Positions 23,685 to 34,912 of a stretch of 64,000 bases of DNA are shown here, one piece after another. Made by a program: the position numbers and the translations under genes. Each line of letters starts with the position of its first letter. The stretch's first letter is position 1. This stretch comes from Triglochin maritima. Taxonomy: Eukaryota > Streptophyta > Magnoliopsida > Alismatales > Juncaginaceae. A model generated the notes under the pieces. It was not told the origin of the DNA, ran no database searches, and worked only from the letters and a program-made list of their open reading frames with translations. The stretch is taken from the NCBI GenBank assembly GCA_963682175.1, contig OY821789.1, positions 32,866,188 to 32,930,187 of the forward strand, written 5' to 3'.

Positions 23685-24028
23685 ATAACTGTTTAGAAGC
23701 TTGTATGATATTGGTTTTCTGTGAACCATTTTGAAGCATCTCTTTAAGAATTCCGGCAGTTTACCTTCACATAAGAGTTCTTAAATCTACAATTTTGAAA
23801 CAGGATTCGTATGGTAATATACTTGATGAACAGGATTCGTGGTTGTGTTAATCTAAATGAATCTAGTTTTTATTTCAGATGGAGCATTTGATATTAAGTC
23901 AGGAGTGGATGGTAGGGGATCAGTTCTGCGAACTGCCACCGCTCTTGCTGTTTCCTTTTTGATATGCATATGCTCGAAACACGCCATGACTGCTGTGGGA
24001 CTTAAAGGAGATTTTCTCCCCTGTATCT
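23685..24028 (+). pseudogene. Partial second copy of DUF819 gene (intron 3/exon 4)
   Basis: Aligns with 2430-2769 from ATAACTGTTTAGAAGC through exon 4 text (DGAFDIKSGVDGRGSVLRTA, CSKHAMTAVGLKG). It then diverges after CCCCTG(T)AT. It includes intron sequence, so it came from genomic DNA rather than mRNA. It carries an 11-bp repeat (ACAGGATTCGT) and small indels. It sits 276 bp to the right of the Tekay element, so it may be a remnant of an old tandem duplication now split by retrotransposons. Confidence 0.88.
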
Positions 24029-24325
24029 AAACAGTATACATGGCGAACGCAAATGGATGTTACTCGCAAGCTCATCATGCTACAATTACTTCTAAAGAAA
24101 CTATAAAGGTTAAGTTAAAAGTTGTTGTGTTAGTATATTCATATTCTAATAACAAACAAAAACAATTTCTTGATAGGTTGCAACACCACAATGGTAGACA
24201 ATAACGTACTGTTTGTGGGTTAATTGAGACATAGTCATGTATATATTTTGAATGTATAAATTCAGTCGAGAAATAAACTTTTAGTTTCTGAAAAAATAAG
24301 TAAATCTGACATTTATGTGAAGTAC

Positions 24326-24574
24326 TGAAGAAACGCGTAAGGGTTTTTTGGTTTTTTTATTTTTGTGATTTTGTTTGAATACATGATTTTATATAAGTGC
24401 AAGTTTATCCGTTGAGATAAAGTGCCTCGGGAGAGAAGCGATGCGATGCTTCGGGAGGAGATGCGTTGGTTGAATGCTTTGGCTGGAGGATGCGACTGTT
24501 GGATGCTTTGTCTGGAGGACGCGACGGTTGAATGAGGCGTCGGTTGGGTGTAGCACAGGTTGGGTTCTTTAACA
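24326..24574 (-). repeat. 3' LTR of copia 2
   Basis: TGAAGAAACG...CTTTAACA. Direct repeat of 29030-29278. A TATA-like box (minus TATAAAATCATG) lies near 24386. Confidence 0.96.
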
Positions 24575-24587
24575 CTCCCCCTCAAGT
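24575..24587 (-). other. Polypurine tract of copia 2
   Basis: The minus strand reads CTTGAGGGGGAG next to the 3' LTR. Confidence 0.8.
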
Positions 24588-25398
24588 TGGGTCCGGAAGA
24601 GATTGAAGGTACCCAGCTTGCTGATGATCTGACTGAATTGCTTCTGGTTTAGAGCCTTGGTGAAAACATCTGCTAATTGTTCCTTACTGGGTATGTAGGG
24701 AACTTCTATTTCTTTTGCTTGGATCTTTTCGCGAATGAAGTGGCAATCAACTTCAATGTGCTTGGTCCTTTCGTGGAACACTGGATTGGACGCTATGTGT
24801 CGAGCAGCATTATTGTCGCAGAACATCTGTATGGGCATGTTGGGAGTTTGTCCCATATCGATGAGAAGTTGTTTTAACCATATAAGTTCACTAGTTGTAG
24901 ATGCCATTGCGCGATACTCAGCTTCTGCACTGGATCGTGCAACAACCTTTTGCTTCTTACTTCTCCAAGTTACTAGCTTCCCTCCTACAAAGGTGCAAAA
25001 ACCTGTAGTTGATCTACGATCATAGCTTCCTGTCCAATCTGCATCCGAGAAACCAGTGATACTGTTAGAGTTATTATTTTTCATAAGTATTCCTTGTCCT
25101 GGAGTTTGTTTTATATACCTTAGAATGCGATCAATGATACCTAAGTGTGGTGTTCGAGGTGCATGCATAAATTGACTTACTATGCTAACAGCAAATGTTA
25201 TGTCTGGTCTAGTTACTGTTAGATATATGAGTTTGCCTACAAGTCTTTGGAACTGATGAATATCTTTGACGGGTTCTCCGTCAATAGAGTTGATTTTGAG
25301 GTTTGTTTCTACTGGTGTGTTGGCGGGTTTAACACCAAGTTTTCCTGTTTCTGTTAATAAGTCTAGGGCATATTTCCTTTGTGATAAGAAGAGACCTT
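24588..25398 (-). pseudogene. copia 2 RNase H
   Basis: The minus frame runs from the RT tail (LFLSQRKYALDLLTETGKLG) through RLVGKLIYLTVTRPDITFAV, FSDADWTGSYDRRSTTGFC, WRSKKQKVVARSSAEAEYRA, FCDNNAARHI and EQLADVFTKAL to SKLGTFN. All RNase H landmarks are intact. It is detached from the RT core only by a frameshift in an A8 run at about 25398-25406. Confidence 0.92.
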
Positions 25399-25800
25399 TT
25401 TTTTGAGTATGCAATTTCTATTCCTAAGAAGTATTTTAAGAGGCCGAGGTCTTTTATGTCGAATTTTGTTTTTAGGTAGTGTTTAACTTGACTAATTTCA
25501 TTGTTAATGTCTCCGGTGATGATGATATCGTCAACATAAACTAATACTATGGTGATACCTTGTTTGTGGTGTTTAGTAAACATAGAAGCGTCAGCGGAAG
25601 ATTTCAAAAAACCATAAGCAAGTAAAAAATGACTGAGTTTGGCATACCATGCGCGTGGAGATTGCTTTAGACCATAGATAGCTTTGTTGAGTTTGCATAC
25701 CTGGTTTGAGGTAACGTTGTAACCTGGAGGAGGAATCATATATACTTCCTCTTCAAGATTTCCTTGTAAGAAAGCATTTCTTACATCCATTTGATGGAGT
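25399..25800 (-). pseudogene. copia 2 reverse transcriptase core
   Basis: The minus frame has MDVRNAFLQGNLEEEVYMIP, CKLNKAIYGLKQSPRAWY and the catalytic YVDDIIITGD, then DIKDLGLLKYFLGIEIAYSK. It joins in frame to the segment above 25803 through one TAG, where copia elements have Trp. Full RT length is preserved. Confidence 0.92.
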
Positions 25801-27335
25801 TTCTAATTTTTGTTGACCGCTATGGATAGAAGAACGCGAACCGTGTTCATTTTTGCAACAGGAGCAAATGTTTCTAGGTAGTCGATCCCGTAAGTTTGAG
25901 TGTACCCTTTGGCCACAAGTCTAGCTTTGTATCTTTCTATGGTTCCATTACTGTTATATTTTATTTTATAGACCCATTTGCACCCAACAGGTTTGATCCC
26001 TTGTGGTTTTTGGATGAGTGTCCATGTGTTGTTGTTTTCTAGGGCGTTGAGTTCCTCTCCCATGGCTTTGTGCCATTTTGGATCTCCTATTGCTTCTTGG
26101 AATGTCTTAGGTTCTAAGTTATTTATTTGGGTTAGGTATGTTTTGTAGATTGGGAGAATTTTATCGTAGGAGATGTGGTTTTCAATGGGATAGGTAACGT
26201 GTGAGGTAACAAAGTCGTTAAACCGGACGGGAGGACGTCTTGGACGAGTGGATCTCCTTGCTTGAGTATTTTCTTGATTGTCTTGAGGTGGAGTTTCTTC
26301 TTCTTCTTCTTCTTCGTCTTCTTCCTCGTTTTCTTGGTTGCTTTCTTGTCCTTCTCTTTCGTCCATGTGGCTTTGTGGTAGAGTTGTGGTTGTAGCCGGG
26401 AGAGTCCCAGTTGTACTCTTGTTGTAGTAGAACTCACTCTCTCTAAAGGATACATCTCTCGATATATACATTTTACAAGTATTGGGGTCAAAACATTTGT
26501 ACCCTTTTTTGCTTACAGAATAACCAAGGAAAATACATTTTACAGAATTGCTGTCAAATTTGTCTACCCGTTTCTTGTGAACAAAACAGACACAACCAAA
26601 CACTTTAAGATGATCTAATTGTAGTGCCCGGTTTAATAATATACCTAAAGGTTGTTTGTTTTGGAGGACGGGACTTGGCAAACGGTTAATGAGATAGGTG
26701 GCAGTTAGAACTGCATCAGACCAAAAATGTTTTGGTGTATTACTTTGAAATAATAGAGATCGGGTAACATTCAAGATGTGACGGTTTTTTCGTTCAGAAA
26801 TTCCATTTTGCTCAGGAGTATTAACACACGTAGTTTGATGAAAAATTCCACGAGTTTTTAGAAAAGTTTGAAAATTGAGACGGGTATATTCTGTCCCATT
26901 ATCGGTTCGTAGGGTTTTAATTTTGAAATTATACATGTTTTCAACAAATGTTACAAATTCGCAAAAAATTTTAAAAACGTCTGACTTATTTTTAAGAAGG
27001 TAAATCCAGGTGTTACGCGAAAAATCATCAATGAATAAAACAAAATATTTGAAACCGTTGTAAGATTCAACCGGGGCGGGACCCCAGATATCAGAGTGAA
27101 TCAAATCGAGCGGAAATTTAGATTTGTTTTTAGATGTAGGAAAAGGAAGTCTAGTTTGTTTTGAGAAATGACATACATCACATGCATATTTAGGAGAAAA
27201 AGTAGGAAATAAAGTTTTTAGGACATGAGAAGATGGATGTCCCATCCGCTTATGCCAGAGTTCCTGATTAATGTTACTAGAAGTATGAAAAACACTTTTT
27301 TGAGAATCTAAGATATAGAGTCTGTTGTTATTGAC
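25801..27335 (-). pseudogene. copia 2 integrase and RT N-terminus
   Basis: About 480 residues open. Zinc region: WHKRMGHPSSHVLKTLFP, then CDVCHFSKQTRLPF. Core: IHSDIWGPAPVESYNGFKYF, the DDFSRNTW Asp, LRTDNGTEY Asp and PEQNGISERKNRHI Glu, so the DDE triad is intact. C-terminal part: FGCVCFVHKK, SVKCIFLGYSVSKKGYKCFD. An acidic Glu-rich linker follows, then the RT start WHKAMGEELNALENNNTW. It ends at a TAG near 25803. The frame above 27245 continues to the protease through one TGA at 27336. Confidence 0.93.
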
Positions 27336-28073
27336 TCATTTACCAATCGTCTTCCCTGTAGCTCGATCCTGAAAGAATACATCAGTTGGGGTAAATACAA
27401 CATCACAATTAAGGTGTTTTGTTTTCCTTGCAACAGATAGAAGGTTGGAAGTGAGATTTGGAACATATAATACATCTTTGTTCATTTGATTTAATAACAT
27501 GGTTTCTCCCATTCCTTTGATTTCAACTTGATTGTTGTTTGCTACGGTTACATATTTATTAATCATGTTGGAATTATTTCTAAGGTTTTGTAACAAGGAC
27601 GAATTTCCGGTCATGTGATCGGTGGCTCCAGAATCAATAATCCAATGGTTGTTGTATTTTGATATGGTATTAAGCATGTTTCTAGGAGTATTAACAGAAA
27701 AAGTTTGTGGGGAGGAAGTTATACCTGCATAATTACCTGGTCTTGGGGGGTTTTGCTGCAAAATGGCACTTAGTTGGAATAAAAGCTGATCCAGATCCGG
27801 TCTGGATCCGGATCCGGATCCACTGGACCCGCTGGTCGCGGGTATAAATTCGACTGGTCGCGGGTCGGGTCGGCTGGATCTGCTGGAATCGGGTCGTCCT
27901 TCGACCGTTTCTCCACGCGTGCATATAAAGCCGCGTTGATCCGCGAAAACACCCGATTCGTCTTCCCATCTTCTCTCCCTTTCTCTGCTAGGGTTTGCTA
28001 CCGCACCATTTCCTATTGTTCCGCCGTTGTTTTTCTTTCGATTCCGATGATCTCCCCCTCCTTCCCTTGTCGG
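27336..28073 (-). pseudogene. copia 2 protease and gag-pro linker
   Basis: The minus frame carries WIIDSGATDHMTGNSSLLQN (DSGA active site), INKYVTVANNNQVEIKGMG and DVLYVPNLTSNLLSVARKT. Upstream is a low-complexity Arg/Gly/Ser/Pro linker in frame with gag across one TGA at about 28074. A (GGATCC) tandem near 27795-27820 encodes the Gly-Ser run. Confidence 0.88.
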
Positions 28074-28856
28074 TCAGAGGTGTGGATGTAGGAACCAGCA
28101 GGCGTTCCTACTGTGGCCTGTTTTTTTACAGTTATCGCAAGTTTCTTGAGATCTATTTCCATATTTCTGTTTATTTTTACTGGGTTGTGGTTTGCCGGCG
28201 TAAAATGCCTGAGTTTCTGATGTATGGTCGGTATTCTGAGCGGTGGTCCGTCGGGACTCCTCCCGTTGGATCATCGCAATGATGGTTCCGAGGTCCGGCA
28301 GTTCGGTGGTCATCAGGACTTGACTTCGGATGGCTTCATAGCTGCCATCAAGTCCGATAAGGAACTGGTAGATGTGGTCCCGTTCCGTGCGTTCCAGTAT
28401 TGTTTTTTGGTCTGTCGCCGCTGGTTCGTAGATGGAAAGTTCATCCCATCCACGTTGAAGTGCCCCGAGGTACTCCGTGATGGTCTGCCCTTGTTGTTTT
28501 GTCTGCGAGATCTCTTGTTTTAGTTTAAAAATATGAGCAAAGTTTTGTGTTTTACCGAAAATATTTTGGACGGAGTCCCAGAGTTCTTTCGCAGAGTTCT
28601 TGTAGAGAAAGATCGCCCCGATCTTTGGTTGCATGGAGTTGAGGAGCCATGACATCACGAGATGGTCTGTTGCCTGCCACTCCTCTTGTTTTGTCTCGGT
28701 GCCCTCTCCATCTGGCTTTTTTGTATTCCCGGTGATGTGTCCGAGTTTTCCTTTCCCACTGAGGGCCAGTGTGACCGCTCGCGCCCACGACAGATAGTTC
28801 TGTCCGTTGAGTGGTTGAGACACCAGTCTGGGAGCAGCGTTTCCTTCTTGATCCAT
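28074..28856 (-). CDS. copia 2 gag
   Basis: 260 codons from ATG at 28856. Motifs: RLVSQPLNGQNYLSWARAVT, VMSWLLNSMQP, KELWDSVQNIFGKTQNFAHI, ITEYLGALQRGWDELSIYEP, and a CCHC knuckle CDNCKKTGHSRNAC six residues from the end. Gag forms the particle and packages RNA. The frame is undamaged to a TGA just past the knuckle, at a position where copia 1 has Arg, so the stop may be a nonsense mutation truncating gag-pol. Confidence 0.88.
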   Translation of the reverse strand: MDQEGNAAPRLVSQPLNGQNYLSWARAVTLALSGKGKLGHITGNTKKPDGEGTETKQEEWQATDHLVMSWLLNSMQPKIGAIFLYKNSAKELWDSVQNIFGKTQNFAHIFKLKQEISQTKQQGQTITEYLGALQRGWDELSIYEPAATDQKTILERTERDHIYQFLIGLDGSYEAIRSQVLMTTELPDLGTIIAMIQREESRRTTAQNTDHTSETQAFYAGKPQPSKNKQKYGNRSQETCDNCKKTGHSRNACWFLHPHL

Positions 28857-29017
28857 CGCTGTTTTCCTTTCTTCCCTTGGGTTTGGATGTCGGGAGGTTT
28901 TCCTTCAACCCCCTTGAGGAAGAAGAAGGTTTTTTTTGTTGTGGGTTTTTCTGAGGGATCCGGTGATGAGTTCAGTGAACCTGAGGATGACCGATGATGA
29001 GGATTACGAGCTTGTAT

Positions 29018-29029
29018 GCTCTGATACCA
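29018..29029 (-). other. Primer binding site of copia 2 (initiator Met tRNA)
   Basis: Minus strand TGGTATCAGAGC directly next to the 5' LTR. Confidence 0.95.
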
Positions 29030-29278
29030 TGAAGAAACGCGTAAGGGTTTTTTGGTTTTTTTATTTTTGCGATTTTGTTTGAATACATGATTTTATATAA
29101 GTGCAAGTTTATCCGTTGAGATGAAGTGCCTCGGGAGAGAAGCGATGCGATGCTTCGGGAGGAGATGCGTTGGTTGAATGCTTTGGCTGGAGGATGCGAC
29201 TGTTGGATGCTTTGTCTGGAGGACGCGACGGTTGAATGAGGCGTCGGTTGGGTGTAGCACAGGTTGGGTTCTTTAACA
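29030..29278 (-). repeat. 5' LTR of copia 2
   Basis: 249 bp; two substitutions from its partner. Confidence 0.96.
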
Positions 29279-29283
29279 AGTAC

Positions 29284-30885
29284 ATTTTCGTTTGCATGTC
29301 CAAATTGATTTCGCCATCAGCTTTGGCTGAACTCAGCCATTGATTGGAAACGTCCATAACTCATTCCAAATCTTGTACTGTACTCGCCAAACATAGATCT
29401 CTGTCGTTCTAACTCCTAAGACAGGACCTACATTTTGTTTGGCAAGTTATGTCCAAAAGATCGATTCCTCCCATTTTTTTCATATTTTTTTGCATGTTCA
29501 CATTGTGTGTTGTGTGTACTCACTGAAGAGAGTAGGGATCTGATCTACCAGTAGTATATTTGTTTTGAAAGAATTTTTTTCTTTCTTTCACTCTGAAGTC
29601 TATTGGGAGTTTTTGAAACTTTAGTGTTTTTTTTGATAAATTTAACGAATATTTGTAACGAATATATGTTGCATTTTTGTACATCTGGACGTATTTGTAC
29701 TTGTACTTGTATCCAAGAAAATAAGGTATATTCATATCTGTATCTTCTTATATTTTTACTTTGACGTCCATATTCGTATTCCGAAAATTTGAAAAATTAA
29801 TATCTGTATCTGTCAAATATGAAAACTTAATATGTATCTTTTCAATTTCGATATAGAAATAGATATGAACTGATAATCCATATCTAGCTACTAACTAACA
29901 CACCTACTTGTTGTCATCCCAACAGTCACAAGCTTCTAGAGCTTTGCCAGGCGGTCCGGCTTTATTACTCATAATATCTCATAAAATTCTGCCCAATATA
30001 TTTACAGTCATAGACGTAACTATACTTATTACTTAATCCATACTCATGTATTACGTAACCACCAAGTGTGTAACTAAGCATTTGATTATCCTATATATGA
30101 AGCATATGCTCACAAATAATTTTGTAAAGCGACTCATTAACCGAATATAACTTAATTTGTTTTGTCATGGTTGAACAGTTGAACTACAACATCATCAAGT
30201 CTCGTTGGTTTCGAAAAACAAATTAACGAGGGAATTTTAATGGTCTATTTTGATTGTGGTTCCACCATTCATTGAAGATGAGCATGATGGAATTAAGAAG
30301 GCGACATCAATTTCATGCATGGGGTTGATGTTCCACAGGAAAACAGTACTGGTCCATCTCACCAAACACATTGCTATCGTCATCAAAGAGGCAATGAGAA
30401 CAACAGCTATTGGTAAGTGGATTTAAATGAGTTGAAAAAATAGAGTTAGAATTCCTTTATCATTTAATTAGATAGAAAATTCTTTCACCCCACTTCACTT
30501 CAGTTTATGTCACTAAGACCAACCTCCTCGACAATGATCATGTTTTAAAATCACAATCCAGTTTCTCTCCTCCACGTTAACACAATTTTCTCTCACAATC
30601 TTTACATTATTTACTCATCAAAAGTGATTTTATCCTACTACTTTCTTTTACCTCTACCTCACTTGCTTCTCCATTGTTTTATATTTTCCCCCAACATCTA
30701 ATATATAATTTAATTCATTTACATAACATAATGTAATTAATTAATAATTACGAAAATCATCAATAACATAATTAATTAATGATTTGAAAAATTCAAAACA
30801 ACATATTATTAAATATTAATAATGCATTACAACAATTTAAACTACAAATAATTAAAACATGATTAAATTAATTACATTCTCATTC
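29284..30885. other. AT-rich intergenic, no gene recognised
   Basis: No convincing coding region. 29640-29890 holds degenerate tatccgtatc-like words that resemble the interior of the MITE at 39953, possibly a worn relative. 30180-30415 has a short open stretch that I do not recognise. Confidence 0.4.
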
Positions 30886-31090
30886 ATCATTTTGTCCAAA
30901 ACGATTACATATGTTCTCGACCAAGTCCTTCTTCAAAGACACATGTTTAACTCTGACACGAACCCGGTCTCTATTATCCAAGTATTCACTAATATCCACA
31001 ATACGATAAGATGAGTACTGGAAATGCTCATCGTTGGATGTTCTCGTTCTTCTTCCGTGTTGATGTTGTATTTCGACAAATTCGGTTGTA
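30886..31090 (-). pseudogene. C-terminal remnant of a PIF/Harbinger-like (Plant_tran) transposase
   Basis: The minus strand reads about 65 residues to a TGA: FVEIQHQHGRRTRTSNDEHF, then DNRDRVRVRVKHVSLKKDLV and ENICNRFG. The final 'xLKKDLVENIxxRFG' resembles the C-terminal tail of plant Harbinger transposases (QLQxDLIEHIW). The catalytic part is not found. A GC-rich palindromic block at 31285-31463 may be the end of the same element. Confidence 0.5.
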
Positions 31091-31284
31091 TCTGCATGGT
31101 CAATGAAAACAACTGTATAAGTAGAATTTATTAATTAATTATGCATTATGTATTGTTGTTTAAATGTAATTTTAGTTTGTCTTAAAAATATTATGATTTT
31201 TAATTACTTATGTTGTTCATTTATTTTTTTTTTAATTTAAATTTAGTTCAACTAACAACTAATAACATGAAAAAACAAAAAAAA

Positions 31285-31463
31285 AAAAAAACTACTGGGG
31301 TGGGACCCACTCATGTGGATCACCACCCCCACTGTTCCCGCGCAAGAACAGTACCCGCGCCCCCCGCACATGGGCCATGCGGGTATGGATCCCCCATTGA
31401 GGGGTTCCAACCGGATCGTGCACCACTGCACGATCCGGTATGACACCCCATTGAGGGTGCCCT
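31285..31463. repeat. GC-rich palindromic island, probable transposon end
   Basis: A GC-rich block in AT-rich DNA with a perfect 13-bp inverted repeat (ACCGGATCGTGCA, 31410-31422, with 31427-31439, 4-nt loop). It also has the tandem words CCCATTGAGGGG and CCCATTGAGGGT. The matching far end was not found. Confidence 0.6.
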
Positions 31464-32729
31464 AAGGTAAATGAAGGTGCAAATCCGAGGATATAAATAA
31501 ATATTATAACTACTTATCTTCAAAGAATTCTAAAGTCCGATTGCGATACCTGTGAGTATGTTTTTTCACATTTTTGCCAATTTTCTAATTCCCTTACCGG
31601 TAAATTACAATTTGGCCCCTTGAATTATGACTTGATTTGTTTTGCCCCTCATCCATAAATTATTAGTTTTGAAAAATATATTCACTATTTTGTGTGTGTT
31701 GTTTTATGAGAATGATTGCGACAACTTCACATATTGTTGTTATTATTATTATTATCAAAACACGTATATGATTTAATTAAAATTTATATCATATTAACAT
31801 CAAAGTTAAGTCATAACCAATGAATTTACAACATATTTGAAAATTAACAATTTATTGATGAAGATGAAACCAAGTGTTACATATTCAAAGATTAAGAAGT
31901 TATATTATAAATTTTTAAAGTTCAAAGGTCCAAAATTGAAATCGAACCCTAGCGTAACGATCCAATGCACTTAGGGTTTTACTTGTATATTCTAATGGGC
32001 CATGCGGGTAAAACATTTGACAAAACGCATCTGTCAAGCTGCAATTTCTACAGAAATTAAATTCCTTCTAATGCAAATTATATAATCAGCATGCATTTTA
32101 TCTCTACCAGATTATAGTTAAGTTGATTAACAAATGAATGTGATAATTAAGATCTTCATCACTAATCTAATACATACTAAATATTCAAGAATATATATTG
32201 TAGAAATTCAATAAACCTCATAATCTGCAAATATACTAAGCCGATCAACATAAATTCGAAATTATTATCTTCCTATGTCGACATGTCTATAATTGCATGG
32301 ATTTAAAAAATACAAGTAAGTCAAAACCATTTGTTTATAGCTCAATCATCAATTATAACATATTCTCCCTATTATGTGGGTGGGTCTTTGAGTAAATACG
32401 CGAAGATATCTTGCTCGATCCATACTTTTATTGTCAGCCTTAAAAAAAGAGACTTAAAATTCGAGACCATGACCTGCATCCAATGCCTATTTAGTTTTTC
32501 TTTTGTAAATTACAGGTGTCATATTAACTAACTCATTTAATGAGCAGAGATTCAGCATCCATACCTTGCCACTGTACGTTATTTAATGGGCATTTAAAAT
32601 TTCCGTATTATTATTAATATTATTTTCAAACTCATTAATTAGTACATATCTTGCATTCATGTTGTATATTTTTTACTTTACCACAATTTTATGATATTCA
32701 AGTGTTAGTTTGAAGTGTTTCAGATTTAG
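31464..32729. other. AT-rich intergenic, nothing recognised
   Basis: No coding, RNA or clear repeat feature seen; short (TTA)n near 31740. Confidence 0.4.
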
Positions 32730-34230
32730 GTAATAAAAAAAAGAAAACGACTGAAATGCAAAAAAAATGATCTTATTGAAGCATCCTGGACCTGTTTGTC
32801 ATGCTTAATAATCCATCTGCAATTCAGGAATGACCTAGATGAAACCCAGAGGAACCTGAATGAAAGGAAAACATTTATAGTGCAAAAATCCATCGTTACC
32901 ATGATCTTGAAGAGTATTTGGGAAATTAAGGTCAAACGAGCTCGAACGAGCGGACCTAGAGTGCACCCCATGTGTGAAGTGAACAACTTAAGTTGCTGAA
33001 GAAAATCAGGGTGGATCATTTTGGTCCAAACGTGTCCCAATTTCTCACGTGGTTCGAACTTGTTTATGTGGGTGCACCAGACCATAGAGAAGTCGATTAC
33101 AGCTGTGAGATTGCTTCCAAATTCATATACATCACTCTTTCTTCTATAAATAGCAATGTTTTTCCTACATTTATTCCTTTCTTCTCCCCTATTAGAATAT
33201 GTTTTATTTCTTGTTTAGTAAAATATATTTTATTTCTTTCTTAGTAGTGTAGTGTAGGAGAAGATAAACATTTTTTGTAATCTTTCATTGTTAATCAAGT
33301 TATAGTTCCTTGTTCTTTATGTTCTTGTTTTTCATTTGATGCAATTTTTATTCTATTGCTTTGGTTAAATCTAGTTTTCTTTAGTTGTTCATGTGCTATT
33401 TTTTATTTTGTTATTTTCTTTGTTTAAATGATGATAAATGAGTAATACATCCCGATTGGGGGGAGGGTGAAGAATGATGTGAAGTGTGAATGTTGTGAGA
33501 TTGGTGTGTATTTTAATCTTAATCTTGGAGCTTCACATGATTTCCGTAACCATTTGATTGGGTTCCTCATTCTTACAATTTGATGTGTTAATGGTCTTAA
33601 TTGATGCTTAGCATATGCTTTGACTATTGAACTCACTTTATGAGGAATGATGATGTGAGGATAATGTTGGAGTGACTAAAGAGATACTGATGACATGTGA
33701 GAGCATGTGCTCTTGTTAGCCTCATCTTAATTAATGTCTTGTATGTTTTAATGATAATGTTAAATCTTAATTTATGTGGAGACACAGTTGGGGTTGTGAT
33801 CAATATGAATTTCTATGTTATTCATGTCATATTAGAGATAAGATTGACATATAATCATGTGATTGTCTTAGTCCTAATCTTGAGTAGTGTTTTGTATGTT
33901 TTAATGATAATAATAAATTTTAATTCATGCATATACATACTTAGGATTGTGACATTATAAGACTTCCATGTTAGGCATGTCATAAGCGTTTAATTGTATA
34001 CACATAAATCACACATATACACTTTTGCACACATTTGACACCTCCTACGGGATTAGTTTTTGATTAGTTGTTGATTTGCGTAGCGTTTGTCACGTAGTTT
34101 AAACACCCTCGTTCTTTTCCCCCCACTCAAATATGGTCGACAACAACTCACACTCGCTCCTCGTGGACATAACCGGTACTTGTCACTACTTCAATGCGAC
34201 CGTACACTTACAATTTGAACTAATAAAATC
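32730..34230 (+). repeat. Degenerate gypsy-type LTR remnant (possible)
   Basis: The end near 34100-34230 matches in style and order the ends of the LTRs at 14201 and 49486: GTACTTG(T/C)CAC...CTTCA...CG.CCGT.CACTTAC, then AATAAAAT.TCA. A TATA-like CTATAAATAGC lies near 33145. Two diverged copies of a segment of about 140 bp (TTGTATGTTTTAATGATAAT words at about 33737 and 33892) lie inside. Left boundary and target duplication not found. Confidence 0.4.
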
Positions 34231-34693
34231 TCAGTCACTCGTATTCGAAAATAATGTTAATTTCTATACATGGAATGAATTTTATGGGTTGGGTGTCCGT
34301 GGTACATAATGATATTTAAGATATACATAATACAATTGTGTTGAATTGTGGAAGCTACAACTTTTAAAGGGTAAAAGAAAATGCAAATTAATACTTATTT
34401 TACAAATCAACCTCGCGTTCTTCCTTAAATTTACCAATGTATTTTAAAAATTAGTATTACTAAAATAGAATTCCTCACTTCTTTTTATCGTTGAAAACCG
34501 TGCAAGACTTTCATCTCGCAGCTCCTATGTGATAAAAGATGGAAAATCTCATTTTTATTACATTTCTCACGTATGCATAAGATTGAATCCATTCGGTTTA
34601 TAGGAAGGATTAATATATAATCCTTAACTTTTCGAAGAATCGATCGTTTATCATGTCTATGAGTTTATGCCAAAAATTAAAAAATGTTATAAG

Positions 34694-34898
34694 TGTTGTG
34701 AAATATTATGCAATGGATGTTTCACCTTCACATTCTCCTCCCATAACTCCATCAACCTCTCACATTCTCATTTGTAAACTCTTGTCTCCTTTATCCTATA
34801 AATATAAGACCATTGTAATATTTTGTGGATTGAAATACAAATAATTATTCTCCATCAAATCATCTTCTTTGTTTTTTTTGTTTTATTATTTTATAACA
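34694..34898 (+). repeat. 5' LTR of old copia
   Basis: 205 bp with TATA box CCTATAAATA near 34796; partner at 40739-40944. Confidence 0.9.
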
Positions 34899-34912
34899 CG
34901 TTATCAACACGA
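34899..34912 (+). other. Primer binding site of old copia (candidate)
   Basis: CGTTATCAACACGA follows the LTR. ACACGTTATCA(A/G)CACGA is a recurrent post-LTR word in some plant copia families. The tRNA is not assigned. Confidence 0.5.

Larger units (their letters stand above)
24326..29278 (-). mobile_element. Ty1/copia LTR retrotransposon (copia 2), young and nearly complete
   Basis: 249-bp LTRs (24326-24574 and 29030-29278) differ at only 2 sites by eye. The target duplication agtac (24321-24325 and 29279-29283) is exact. PBS and PPT are present. Minus-strand gag, protease, integrase, RT and RNase H are collinear. The damage is a few nonsense codons and one homopolymer frameshift. It could be a recently silenced member of an active family. 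Confidence 0.96.
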
